Shown here piece by piece: positions 18,781-27,482 of a stretch of DNA of 64,000 nucleotides. Origin of the DNA: RUG563 sp964423675 (lineage in GTDB: Bacteria > Bacillota > Clostridia > Christensenellales > Aristaeellaceae). The DNA lies in the NCBI GenBank assembly GCA_964423675.1, contig CAYRFP010000003.1:7896-71895 (forward strand), read 5' to 3'. A model generated the notes under the pieces. That model saw only the letters and a program-made list of their open reading frames with translations, ran no database searches and was not told the origin of the DNA. The position numbers and the translations under genes were made by a program. How positions within the stretch are numbered: the stretch's first letter is position 1; the number at the start of each line of letters is the position of its first letter.

Positions 18781-18809
18781 TTGAATACACAAAAAGTGCA
18801 TGATATACT
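18781..18809 (+). promoter_or_regulatory. Promoter of the GH89-led catabolic operon
   Basis: TTGAAT (18781-18786), 17-bp spacer, TATACT (18804-18809); an AAGGAGG ribosome binding site follows before the ATG at 18845. It is divergent from the sensor kinase promoter about 80 bp away. Confidence 0.7.
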
Positions 18810-18844
18810 GAATTTGATCATACTCTGCAAGGAGGCAACCGTAT

Positions 18845-21325
18845 ATGAAAATAACGCAAAACGCGCAGGCTTGCTGTGTGCTGGTGCTGGGGCAAGATGC
18901 CACCTGGCTGGAACGCCACACGGCGCAGGAGCTGCGGGATTATTTGAAAAAAATCAGCGGCGCGCATTTGCTGATCGTATCGGAGCAGATGCTTTCCGGC
19001 CTGCCAGGAGGGCGGATTTTGATTGGCCGCCCGGAAACCAATGGCCTGATTCGCGCATGGGATGAAAAGGAAGGGCTGCTTCCCCCACAGAGCGATACGG
19101 AAAACGACTGCATTGCTTTAATTGCCCGGGGGGAAACGCTGGTGATCAGCGGATCCAATGATCGGTCCGTGCATTATGCCGCCTGCCATTTGCTACAGAC
19201 ACAGTTTGGCGTGGGCTTTTATTTTGACGGGGACACCTTCGAGGAAAACCCGGATCTTTCCCTGCCGGAACTGACGCTGATCGAGCGTTCCGCCTTCCGT
19301 CTGCGCCACACCATCGGGCAATGGGTATATAATTTCGGCGCATTTCTCAATGCCGAAGAACGGCGGCGGGAGCTGGATATGTACGCCCGGAACAAAATTA
19401 ATTCCTATCGCTTCTACAACTGGAATACCTTCGTGCGCAAGCGGACGTTCCAAAAGCTGGGCGTGGCAACCGAGCCTATCACGGAGGCAGACATCCAGCG
19501 GATGGAAGTGGTTCGGGAAATGGACGATTACGCCCGGCAGCTGGGCATCGAAACGATGGTTCCCCTGGTGCCGCTGGAAACCAGCCTGGCCTTCCGGGAG
19601 AAATATCCCAATGCCCGGTATTTCGGCAGCGAATGGGTGAAGGATGATAATGCCGCCCCGGAAACCGTGCCCTGCCTGTATCCGGATGATCCGATGTACA
19701 AAGTCTGGGTGAAAACCTTCGTGGAAACCTGGATTGAAACCTTCGGCCCCAGCCGGCATTTTGCCTGCTGCCCGCCATCAGAAAACCATATCTCCACCAC
19801 CGTGGAGGACTTTATCAACATCAATATTTCCTATGCCCGCTATACGCAGGAGGCGCTGCGGGAAGTGCTGCCGGACGCAGTATTTTTCATGGACGGCTGG
19901 GGCGTTCGCGCCAACACGCCTCCTTCCATCTGGACGATGGAGGGCGTGATGGAACGGTTTGTAGACGCGCTGCCGGAGGACGTGGTGTTTCTGGATCTTT
20001 GGCCCAACCGCAAAGAAACGGACAGCACCTTCCGGGAGCCCATGTATCGGGATAGAAATTACGGCCCCCTGCGCCGAGCCCGGTATCTGCTGGAGCCCAT
20101 CAATGAATTCGGCGGAGACGATCATCTACACGGAGATTTCGATCGCCACATTCAGGCCGCCAAGGAAATGACGGACACCCGGTTTGTGGATCATGGCGAG
20201 GGCTTTGGCAACTGCACGGAATTATGCGGGGTGAGCAACCATTTCTTTGATCTGATCTTCCAATTAGCCTGGAACCCCAAGGATATCACCACCGCCTCCT
20301 TCCTGCAGGATACCGCCCTTCGCCGCTATGGCAAAGGCGCGCTTTCTGCGGGACTGCCTGCCATGGAAGCGCTGTATCAGGCAGTTTACTGCGATCGGGA
20401 CAGTTCCCATGCCCGGTATCAGAAGCGCTGCTATCTGGAGCGGCCCCAGCGCCGGCTGGTGCCCATTGCGGAATCGCTGGAAGTGGCTGAGGGGCTGAAT
20501 CGGTTTATGGAGCAGCTTTCTGCCTTGCCTACAGCGCGCAAGACCCGGGCCGTGGGGCAGGACATGTTCGACGGCATGCGCCAGTTCATCACCGAATATT
20601 TCAACATGCATCTGCGTACGCTCTTTGAATTGTTCCGCGCCCGGGCCGGGGTGGAAAAAGAGCGGCTGCATCAGCAGTTTTCCTTCCATGCCTCCCTGCT
20701 GGAGCAGCTGCTGATCACCCTGGAAGAAGTGCTGCGGAACGATCCGGCCTCCTATGTAGAGGCCCGGGTGCAGCAGTTACAGGGGCGGGCGGCAGATCCG
20801 GATGTTTCCGGAGCAGATTGCCGCATACCGGAGGATTTCCGCGCCTGGATGCGGGATTTGGGCACCACGTTCGTGAAAACCATTCCCAACCTGCCGGATT
20901 ATCCCAGCCGGGATTATTACGAATTGGTGGAGCATTATTACCACAAGCGCATCAGCGCTTGCCTGGATTGCCTGGCCGCGCATCTGGACGATGGGGGCCA
21001 AACCCCGCTTTCGACCATTGACCGGGAGTTGGAAGCGCGTTATCACCTGGTCGAAAATCAATGGATCGAAATCGGCTACCCCATCACGGATGAATGGAAT
21101 ATGCGGCATCTGCCCCTTTGGCAGGCGGCGGAAAACGCCTGGCACAGCCTGCGGCTGCTGCCGCTGAACGCCGGGCTGAATGCGCAATGGGAAAAGAGTG
21201 CCGGGGCAGAGGTGATCGACGTATTTGCCAGCTTCTCCGATTCCACCGCTCCGCAGCAGCGGAAGGAGCGCTCCTGGGTCAGCGAAAACCCATTTGAGAA
21301 TAAGGATGAGGGCGGAACAAAATGA
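18845..21325 (+). CDS. GH89-like alpha-N-acetylglucosaminidase
   Basis: The 826-residue protein lacks a signal peptide, so it should act inside the cell on imported oligosaccharides. Residues ~15-135 form a GH67/NAGLU-type N-terminal domain (ERHTAQELRDYLKKISGAHL, GSNDRSVHYAACHLLQTQFG). A TIM-barrel follows with CPPSENH (E313) and YLLEPINEFGGDD (E421), comparable to the NEM and HNFGG motifs of NAGLU. The helical C-terminus contains YYELVEHYYHKRI, like the YYxxRW segment of GH89. The family would cleave terminal alpha-GlcNAc, as in mucin or heparan-like chains. Similarity is distant, so another substrate is possible. It is the first gene of the operon; its TGA overlaps the ATG of the next gene (ATGA). 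Confidence 0.72.
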   Translation: MKITQNAQACCVLVLGQDATWLERHTAQELRDYLKKISGAHLLIVSEQMLSGLPGGRILIGRPETNGLIRAWDEKEGLLPPQSDTENDCIALIARGETLVISGSNDRSVHYAACHLLQTQFGVGFYFDGDTFEENPDLSLPELTLIERSAFRLRHTIGQWVYNFGAFLNAEERRRELDMYARNKINSYRFYNWNTFVRKRTFQKLGVATEPITEADIQRMEVVREMDDYARQLGIETMVPLVPLETSLAFREKYPNARYFGSEWVKDDNAAPETVPCLYPDDPMYKVWVKTFVETWIETFGPSRHFACCPPSENHISTTVEDFININISYARYTQEALREVLPDAVFFMDGWGVRANTPPSIWTMEGVMERFVDALPEDVVFLDLWPNRKETDSTFREPMYRDRNYGPLRRARYLLEPINEFGGDDHLHGDFDRHIQAAKEMTDTRFVDHGEGFGNCTELCGVSNHFFDLIFQLAWNPKDITTASFLQDTALRRYGKGALSAGLPAMEALYQAVYCDRDSSHARYQKRCYLERPQRRLVPIAESLEVAEGLNRFMEQLSALPTARKTRAVGQDMFDGMRQFITEYFNMHLRTLFELFRARAGVEKERLHQQFSFHASLLEQLLITLEEVLRNDPASYVEARVQQLQGRAADPDVSGADCRIPEDFRAWMRDLGTTFVKTIPNLPDYPSRDYYELVEHYYHKRISACLDCLAAHLDDGGQTPLSTIDRELEARYHLVENQWIEIGYPITDEWNMRHLPLWQAAENAWHSLRLLPLNAGLNAQWEKSAGAEVIDVFASFSDSTAPQQRKERSWVSENPFENKDEGGTK

Positions 21326-22471
21326 ACATCTTTGACGAGTTGGGGCTGAACCGCTATCTCAACGCCCAGGACACCTTCACCAAATACGGCGCAAGCTGCA
21401 TGCCTCAAAGCGCGCTGCGGGCCATGGAGCAGATTGCCGGCTCCTGCGTGGATCTGTTCCAGGTGCAGGAAAAAATCGGAGATGCTATCGCCCGCATGAC
21501 AAGGAACGAAGCCGCCTATATTGCCAACGGCGCTGCCGGGGCGCTGCTGGAATGCGCCGCTGCCGCCCTGGCGCTGGATAATGAGGAAGCCTTTCATCGC
21601 CTGCCCGAAGCAGGGCCGCGCCGGGAGATTCTCATGCAAAAGGCGCAGGAAAACATGTATGACCGCAGCTTACGCTGTGCCGGTGCGCAGGTGACCTACG
21701 TAGGTTCGGCAGAAAAAGCGTCCACGGAAGCGGAACTGGAAAGCGCCATTTCCGAAAAAACCGCCGCCATCTGTCATGTGGTTTTCTTTGGCCGGGAGCA
21801 TTCTCTGCCCCTGGAAACGGTGATTGCCATCGCCCATCGGCATCAATTGCCGGTGATCGTGGATGCGGCAGCCCAGTTACCCCCCCGCTTCCAATCTGTG
21901 GTATTTCACCCAGCAGGGAGCGGACATGGTGATCTTCAGCGGCGGCAAAACCCTGCGCGGACCCCAGGATTCGGGGCTGGTTGTGGGCAAAAAAGAATGG
22001 ATTGAGCGGCTACGCCGGTTTGGCCCTCCAACAGACGGCGTCTGCCGGGGATGCAAAACCTCCCGGGAAGCCATAGCGGGGCTGTATGCCGCGCTGAAGG
22101 ACTTCCTTTCCGTTAGCGAGGAAGAGCGGCAGGCGCAGCTGCATCGCTTCTGCGACCAAATGGAGAAGGCCATGGAGTGCTGCGGGTTTAAGCAAATCTG
22201 GCGAACGGCAGAGGGGCCGGTGGGGCAGCAGTTTCCCTTGTCCTATGGCAAAATGCCCTTTGGCAGCGGCCGACGGCTTTGCCAGCTGATGCGGGAAAAG
22301 GGCGTTTATGCCGGGCCATTTGAAGGGGATGATCTGATGCTCAATCCCCTGATGCTCCTCCCAGAGCAGGTGGATCAGGTTTGCAGCGTGCTGCAAGCAT
22401 GCATGGAGGAATACAGACAGGAATACGAAAAGGGGGAACACGCACATGGGAGCAACGGAACAGCGCCTTGA
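21322..22471 (+). pseudogene. SelA-like PLP enzyme (D-glucosaminate ammonia-lyase type), frameshifted
   Basis: Two reading frames together give one ~382-residue protein of the SelA-related fold-type I PLP family, which includes D-glucosaminate-6-phosphate ammonia-lyase (DgaE). The first frame covers VFFGREHSLPLETV and VIVDAAAQLPP; the second resumes at ASNLWYF and carries the Schiff-base lysine motif FSGGKTLRGPQDSGLVVGKK. The break is in a run of seven C at 21880-21886; removing one C restores a full enzyme. It may be a sequencing error, a phase-variable tract or a true lesion. The intact neighbours argue for an error or a switch. The gene overlaps GH89 by ATGA and the following RidA gene by 26 bp. 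Its substrate may be non-phosphorylated glucosaminate, since no kinase gene is present. Confidence 0.8.
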
Positions 22472-22913
22472 GCGGCTGGGCATTCAATTGCAGCAAAGCG
22501 ATTGGCGGGGTCGGGGCGTCGTGGAGGCGGTATTCGCGGGAGACACGCTATATGTGTCCTCCCATTTCCCGGTGGACGCAGAAGGAAAGCCGGTTTATGT
22601 AGGGCGAGTCGGCGCGGAAATTGACGAGGAAACTGCCTATCAGGCTGCCCGGCTTTGCGGAATCAATATGCTGCGCACTATTCAGGCCTATATTGGCAGC
22701 CTGGATCGGGTGGATTATTTTGTGAAGACCCTTTGTCTGGTCAACAGCGCCAACGATTTCTACAGCATGCCCAAGGTAATGAACGGATTTTCAGATCTGA
22801 TGGTAGAAGTTTTCGGCCATCGGGGGCAGCACGCCCGGTCGGCCATGGGCGCGTATGTGTTGCAGGAAAACATGCCCTGCTGCGTGGACGCGATCCTGCG
22901 GGTTCGCAGATAA
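22446..22913 (+). CDS. RidA-family enamine/imine deaminase, copy 1
   Basis: This 155-residue protein has the YjgF/YER057c/UK114 fold signature: GDTLYVSSHFPVDAEG near residue 35, YVGRVGAEIDEETAYQAARLCGINML, and the C-terminal catalytic-arginine region GQHARSAMGAY. RidA proteins hydrolyse reactive enamine or imine products of PLP-dependent dehydratases. The gene starts inside the 3' end of the SelA-like PLP gene, which fits a direct partnership. The last strand VDAILRVRR departs from the usual VEIEAI, so substrate specificity may differ from classical RidA. Confidence 0.88.
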   Translation: MGATEQRLERLGIQLQQSDWRGRGVVEAVFAGDTLYVSSHFPVDAEGKPVYVGRVGAEIDEETAYQAARLCGINMLRTIQAYIGSLDRVDYFVKTLCLVNSANDFYSMPKVMNGFSDLMVEVFGHRGQHARSAMGAYVLQENMPCCVDAILRVRR

Positions 22914-22928
22914 GGGGGGAGGGAAAGC

Positions 22929-23441
22929 ATGCGCGGCGTGAACGAAATCTGGGAAGGCGACCAGACCGCGGAGCCACGGTTTCGGCGTTATCCCCCGTTG
23001 GTGCCCATCCGGGAGGATGACGGCGTTGTTTACATTTCCGGCCATGGCCCGGAGGACAGAAACACCTATCGCCCCCTGTATACCGGCCGAGTGGGGGAAG
23101 AACTGACGGCGGAGGAGGGCTATGCTGCCGCCCGAGAATGCGCCAACACCATTTTTTGCGATATTAAAGAACGATACGGCACCCTGGACTGCATCGACCA
23201 TCTGGTGCGCGCGCTGGCGCTGGTGAATTGCGGCGGCGATTTTCAGGAGCCAGAACGAGTGGCGGACGGGTTTTCCGATTTCTGCGTGGAGGTATTGGAA
23301 GGACGTGGGCAGCATGCCCGCACGGTGATGGGCGTGCATAACATGCCCAATCATCAGATTCCGGTGGAAATCGAAGTGATCTTTGTGCTCAAAGACGCAT
23401 ATCGAAACAAAGGAGAACGAACCCGCGATGGCACGATTTGA
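22929..23441 (+). CDS. RidA-family enamine/imine deaminase, copy 2
   Basis: The second 170-residue RidA-fold protein is in tandem with the first and related to it (GVVYISGHGPED, YTGRVGEELTAEEGYAAARECAN, GQHARTVMGVHNMP, VEIEVIFVLK). The conserved Arg of HARTVMG and the VEIE strand are both present, so this copy looks closer to canonical RidA. RidA is a homotrimer; two tandem genes could form a heteromer or act on successive intermediates. Its 3' end overlaps the amidohydrolase start by 14 bp. Start: the ATG at 22929, with GGGGGGAGGGAAAGC upstream. Confidence 0.88.
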   Translation: MRGVNEIWEGDQTAEPRFRRYPPLVPIREDDGVVYISGHGPEDRNTYRPLYTGRVGEELTAEEGYAAARECANTIFCDIKERYGTLDCIDHLVRALALVNCGGDFQEPERVADGFSDFCVEVLEGRGQHARTVMGVHNMPNHQIPVEIEVIFVLKDAYRNKGERTRDGTI

Positions 23442-24672
23442 TTTATTGATTCAGAACGGCCGGGTGTATGATCCTCGGCAGCCAGGGCTGATTGCGCAGG
23501 ATATTGGCGTTCTGAACGGAAAAAATGTGGCCCGGAGGCCGGGGCTTCCCGCCCAGGAAGCGCAGGCCGTGCTGGACGCCCAGGGGTGCGTCGTCTGCCC
23601 AGGGCTGATTGACATGCATTGCCATATCTTCCCCCTCTTTCCCTATCCCCATTCGGATTCCCTGCGCACCACCAATGCCGAGGAGCACATGGTTCGCTGC
23701 GGCGTGACCACCGCCGTGGACGCCGGTACCGCTGGCTGGCGCAATTTCGGGGATTTTAAGGAACATGTGGCAGACGCCACCAAGGTGCGTATTTTAGCGT
23801 TTCTGGATATTGCCGCCAAGGGGATGCATTACCCTGCCTCGGAGCAGGCGGTTTCGGATATCAACCCCCGGATTGCCGCCGCCGTGGCAGAAGAATTTTC
23901 GGATATCATCGTAGGCATCAAAAGCGCCCATTACTGGGCCAAACCGGAGGATGCCGATCATCCCACCTGGGCCTCCATTGACGGAGCGCTGGAAGCAGCG
24001 GAAAAATGCGGGAAGATCGTGATGGTAGATGCCATTCCCATCCCTGGCCAGCGAGAATACAGGGATATTCTGGCCCGGCTGCGCCCCGGGGATATCCACA
24101 CCCACGTGTTCGCCCAGCAGTTCCCGCTGATGGACGGAGACGGGCGGATGCAGCCGTATATGCTTGCCCAGCGGGAGCGGGGCGTGAAATTTGACGTAGG
24201 CCACGGCTCGGGCAGTTTCTGGTTCCGCCAGGCGATGGGCTGCCTGCGGCAGAATTTCTGGCCGGACACGATCTCCACCGATCTGCATCATCAAAATGTA
24301 ACCGGCCCGGCCATTGATCTGCTGTATGTGGCCAGCAAATTCCTGGCTATGGGCATGCCGCTGAAAGATGTGCTTTATCGCATCACCCGCGCGCCTGCCC
24401 TAACCATTGGGCATCCGGAACTGGGCACGCTGGATCTGGGCAGCTGTGCAGACATTGCGCTGCTGCGGCTGCGGGAAGAACCCTGCGGCTTTATGGATTG
24501 CGGCGGCGCGCGGCTGCGGGGAAAGCAGAAGCTGGAATGCCTGGCCACGGTACGCGCAGGCGAAATTCTCTTTGACCCGGATGCCCGGAGCATGCCGGAC
24601 TGGGAAACCGCTCCGGAAGCGTATTGGAATCCTCCAGGGCTTATGCGAAGCTGGACGCTTTGGAAGGACTAA
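23428..24672 (+). CDS. Amidohydrolase/deacetylase-family metallohydrolase (EF_0837-like)
   Basis: The 414-residue protein is of the amidohydrolase superfamily. It has an N-terminal beta domain (FDLLIQNGRVYDP), metal ligands in GLIDMHCHIF, a likely bridging lysine in IVGIKSAHYW, further histidine regions (IHTHVFAQQFPL, VGHGSGSFWF) and the catalytic-type aspartate in STDLHH. Relatives (the EF_0837/AHA_3915 type) sit beside SelA-like PLP enzymes, as here. In this operon the natural role is removal of the acetyl group from N-acetylglucosaminate, giving the amine the PLP enzyme needs; that is inference. Start: ATG at 23428 with AAAGGAG upstream; an earlier in-frame ATG lies inside the RidA gene. 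Confidence 0.85.
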   Translation: MARFDLLIQNGRVYDPRQPGLIAQDIGVLNGKNVARRPGLPAQEAQAVLDAQGCVVCPGLIDMHCHIFPLFPYPHSDSLRTTNAEEHMVRCGVTTAVDAGTAGWRNFGDFKEHVADATKVRILAFLDIAAKGMHYPASEQAVSDINPRIAAAVAEEFSDIIVGIKSAHYWAKPEDADHPTWASIDGALEAAEKCGKIVMVDAIPIPGQREYRDILARLRPGDIHTHVFAQQFPLMDGDGRMQPYMLAQRERGVKFDVGHGSGSFWFRQAMGCLRQNFWPDTISTDLHHQNVTGPAIDLLYVASKFLAMGMPLKDVLYRITRAPALTIGHPELGTLDLGSCADIALLRLREEPCGFMDCGGARLRGKQKLECLATVRAGEILFDPDARSMPDWETAPEAYWNPPGLMRSWTLWKD

Positions 24673-24687
24673 GAAAGGACGAACGCC

Positions 24688-25638
24688 ATGCAGCTTAACG
24701 ATCGCGAGCAGATTCTAGAATTAACCCGAGAATATCAGGGAGAACGCTTTGCCAACGGCCGTCCCCGGGTCAGCGATGAAAAAATTGAGATTCTCAAAAC
24801 CCTCACGCAGGAGGAAATCTGGCAGCCGCTTTATGCCGCTGGCTATCGGTTTCAGTTCCAGGGCGGCATGCAAACCCTGCATCCGGACAAAAAGCTCTAT
24901 GGCCGGGCCGTCACCTGCTGCTTCATGCCCCAGCGGCCAGACATGCGCCGCCTGGCCTTTGATACGGCCCGGGGCAAGGGCTGGAAGGGCGATTGCAATC
25001 AATGGGTGATCGACAGTCTGGAGGAAGGAGACGTGGTGGTCTGCGATCTTTACGATAAGATCTTCAAGGGCACCTTCGTAGGCGGAAACCTGACCACTGC
25101 TATCCACGCCCGCACTAAAACCGGCGGAGCCATCGTCTGGGGCGGGGTGCGGGATTTGGAGCAGATGGGGAAGATCGATGTGCAGGTATGCTTCCGGGGC
25201 GTGGATCCCACCCCCATCCGGGATTGCCAGCTCACTGCCTTTAACGGCCCCTGCCGAATTGGCGATGCCCTGTGCCTGCCGGGAGACATTGTGGTGGCTA
25301 CCCGTAACGGCGTGCTTTTCGTGCCCAGCGCCATGGTGGATCATGTGATTGAGCATGCCTGCAAAATGCAGGTTCGGGATCTTTATGCCTTTCCCCGGCT
25401 GCGTGCCGGAGAATATACCACGGCCGAGGTGGACGCGCCTATCTGGCCCGAGGACATGCTGCAGGCGCTGTTCCACTTTATCGATACCGCACCGGAAGCA
25501 GCCAAATATCGGAGCATGAACTGGGACACGGAAATTCGTGCCGCCAAGGGCGATGCGGAAAGCCAGATGGAAATGTATCGCCGATTTGACATTGAACTGA
25601 TCGGCGGGCCGGGAAAGAAAGGACAGGTGCTGATCTAA
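24688..25638 (+). CDS. RraA-family protein, probable class II pyruvate aldolase
   Basis: The 316-residue protein has the RraA/HMG-aldolase core at residues ~95-230: LEEGDVVVCDL, then FVGGNLTTAIHA, then GAIVWGGVRD, the arginine/aspartate pair that binds substrate and divalent metal in the aldolases of this fold. N- and C-terminal extensions of ~60-90 residues make it longer than simple RraA (~160). Members cleave 2-keto acids such as 4-hydroxy-4-methyl-2-oxoglutarate to pyruvate. At the end of an aldonate pathway it could split 2-keto-3-deoxygluconate to pyruvate and glyceraldehyde. Its stop overlaps the SDR start by one base (TAATG). The family is confident, the substrate is not. Confidence 0.82.
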   Translation: MQLNDREQILELTREYQGERFANGRPRVSDEKIEILKTLTQEEIWQPLYAAGYRFQFQGGMQTLHPDKKLYGRAVTCCFMPQRPDMRRLAFDTARGKGWKGDCNQWVIDSLEEGDVVVCDLYDKIFKGTFVGGNLTTAIHARTKTGGAIVWGGVRDLEQMGKIDVQVCFRGVDPTPIRDCQLTAFNGPCRIGDALCLPGDIVVATRNGVLFVPSAMVDHVIEHACKMQVRDLYAFPRLRAGEYTTAEVDAPIWPEDMLQALFHFIDTAPEAAKYRSMNWDTEIRAAKGDAESQMEMYRRFDIELIGGPGKKGQVLI

Positions 25639-26474
25639 TGCGGGATTTAACGCTTTACGAAACCACGATACCTGATTATAACCATTTATTAGCAGGAAAG
25701 ACCGCCTTTGTGACCACTGCCGCCCGAGGCATCGGCAAAAGCATTGCGCTGCTTTTTGCCGCGCAGGGTGCCACGGTTTATTTTGCCGGGCGAAATGAGC
25801 AATATGTTCGGGAAACCGAAACGCTGCTGCAGACCGTCCAGGCGGGCTGCCGGGGCTATGTCTGCGATCTATCGGACGGAGCGCAAAGCGAACAAACAGC
25901 CCAGGCCGTTTTGCGCGACAGCGGCGGAATTGATATTCTGGTCTGCTCCGTTGGCGTGAATTGCCATTGCCCCGCCGCAGAATTTCAGGATGCGGATATG
26001 CAGCGGCTGCTGGAAACCAATTATGTAAGCGGCCTGCGCTTTGCAAGGGCCTTCCTGCCCTCCATGCAGCAGCGGCAAAAGGGTAGCATCATCAATATAT
26101 CTTCCATCCATTCGCTGATGACCCAGCCTCTCAACATGCTCTATGCCGGCACCAAGGGCGCCATGAACGCCGCTGCCCGAGCCATGGCCCTGGATTACGC
26201 CAAGGATCATATCCGGGTGAACACCATTTGCCCCGGCGTGATTATCAGCGATGTGTTTTATGACGACATGGATCGGATGACAGACCAGGAGCGGGCGGAA
26301 TTCAATCGGGCTATTCGCCGCTGCCAGCCGATGGAGCCCGGCAGCATGCCGGATATCGCCAATGCAGCGCTGTTTTTCGCCTCGGATATGAGCGCGTATG
26401 TCACCGGGCAATATCTGCTGGTGGACGGGGGAACCAGCGTGATGGCGCATGATAATCCCCCAGAGCTGGAATAA
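25638..26474 (+). CDS. Short-chain dehydrogenase/reductase (SDR)
   Basis: The 278-residue classical SDR has the nucleotide motif TAARGIGKS (residues ~30), CDLSDG, the NxxG-region VCSVGVNC (variant of NNAG), and the catalytic Ser in ISSIHS with Tyr-x-x-x-Lys in YAGTK; then NTICPGVI. It likely uses NAD(P)+ to oxidise or reduce a sugar hydroxyl or anomeric carbon. In the operon it precedes a lactonase, so oxidation of the free sugar to its lactone (an N-acetylglucosamine or hexosamine 1-dehydrogenase activity) is the simplest fit. It is translationally coupled to the RraA-like gene. Confidence 0.88.
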   Translation: MRDLTLYETTIPDYNHLLAGKTAFVTTAARGIGKSIALLFAAQGATVYFAGRNEQYVRETETLLQTVQAGCRGYVCDLSDGAQSEQTAQAVLRDSGGIDILVCSVGVNCHCPAAEFQDADMQRLLETNYVSGLRFARAFLPSMQQRQKGSIINISSIHSLMTQPLNMLYAGTKGAMNAAARAMALDYAKDHIRVNTICPGVIISDVFYDDMDRMTDQERAEFNRAIRRCQPMEPGSMPDIANAALFFASDMSAYVTGQYLLVDGGTSVMAHDNPPELE

Positions 26475-26500
26475 ACGGAAAGACCAAGGGGATGGGCTTT

Positions 26501-27436
26501 ATGAAAGAACAGCGGGTTTTGATCTCCGGCTATGGCGCGGCCGGAGCAGAGGATATCGCTCTTTATGCCATCTGCAGCCAGGCCGCCCAAAAGCGCTGGG
26601 GCTTTATTCATGGTCGTGCCCCCTCCTTTTGCTGTCAGGGCGAAAACAATCTGGTTTACGTTGCTTCAGAACGAAGCGATGGCGCGGATATCACCGCCTA
26701 TGCACTGGAAGAAAACGAGCCGCGGCTGGTCGCTGCCCTGGAAACCCCGGGCGCGGGGCTCTGCCATTTGTTTCCGCTGGGCGGCGTGATCTACGGAAGC
26801 TGCTATGAAAGCGGCCATTTCTTCGCCGTGGATGCGGCGCTGACCCGGGTGCTCTGGCAATTCTGCCCGGCGCATGCCCATGCCCATTGGGCCAATGCCA
26901 TCGATGGCTGTCTGTTGCTGGCCGATCCGGGAAATGATTGTCTATACCGCTTCCAGCTGGAAAATGATCTGCCCCAGGGAGAAGGAGAGCGGATTTCTTT
27001 GCCCTCCGGCAGCGGGCCGCGGCAGATCCTGCATGCGGATGACAGGCAGCTTCTTTGCATCCATGAATTGGATGGGCAGGTTCGCCTGCTATCCCCGGCC
27101 GGCGTTCCCCAGCAGGCGATTGCCGCCAGCGGCCACACAGAACCCCAGAATTTTCCAGGCGGCGCATGTCAGGATGGGTCTGGGCGGATTTACGTTTGCA
27201 ATCGAGGGCCCAACACCCTGTCCGCGCTGACGATTTCTGAAGGCGAATTATGCCGGGAGCAGGAATTCTCAACCGGCGATTGGCCCCGCCATCTGGCCGT
27301 TCTGGAAAACGGGCTGCTGCTGGTCGCCTGTCAAAAAAGCGGTGAGGCGATTAGCTATAGCATGGCCGCTTCCACCGCCCAGGAGCTGTTTCGGCTGCCC
27401 CTGCCCGGCGCATCCTGCATTCTGCCGCTGCGATAA
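26501..27436 (+). CDS. Lactonase-like seven-bladed beta-propeller protein
   Basis: The 311-residue protein resembles the Pgl/3-carboxymuconate-cyclase lactonase family: repeated blade patterns (GAGLCHLFPLGGVIYGSCY, GSGPRQILHADD, FPGGACQDGSGRIYVCNRG) and the typical WPRHLAVLENGLLLVACQ near the C-terminus. It lacks a signal peptide. Such enzymes open sugar-acid lactones. It is the last gene of the operon and follows the SDR by 26 bp, which fits oxidation to a lactone and then hydrolysis to the aldonate. Start: AAGGGG eight to nine bases before the second ATG; the ATG three codons earlier sits directly on the binding site. Confidence 0.8.
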   Translation: MKEQRVLISGYGAAGAEDIALYAICSQAAQKRWGFIHGRAPSFCCQGENNLVYVASERSDGADITAYALEENEPRLVAALETPGAGLCHLFPLGGVIYGSCYESGHFFAVDAALTRVLWQFCPAHAHAHWANAIDGCLLLADPGNDCLYRFQLENDLPQGEGERISLPSGSGPRQILHADDRQLLCIHELDGQVRLLSPAGVPQQAIAASGHTEPQNFPGGACQDGSGRIYVCNRGPNTLSALTISEGELCREQEFSTGDWPRHLAVLENGLLLVACQKSGEAISYSMAASTAQELFRLPLPGASCILPLR

Positions 27437-27453
27437 ACGAACAACAGGCAAAC

Positions 27454-27482
27454 AAAAAAAGCGTCGGTTTCGATGTTTTTTC
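27454..27482 (+). terminator. Probable intrinsic terminator of the catabolic operon
   Basis: A-run, then CGTCG / CGATG (one wobble) around a GTTT loop, then six to seven T. Confidence 0.55.

Noticed and set aside
18845..21325. Calling the first operon gene a GH67 alpha-glucuronidase
   Set aside because: Only the N-terminal domain resembles GH67; the barrel motifs (PPSEN, NEFGG) and the helical C-terminus fit GH89 better.
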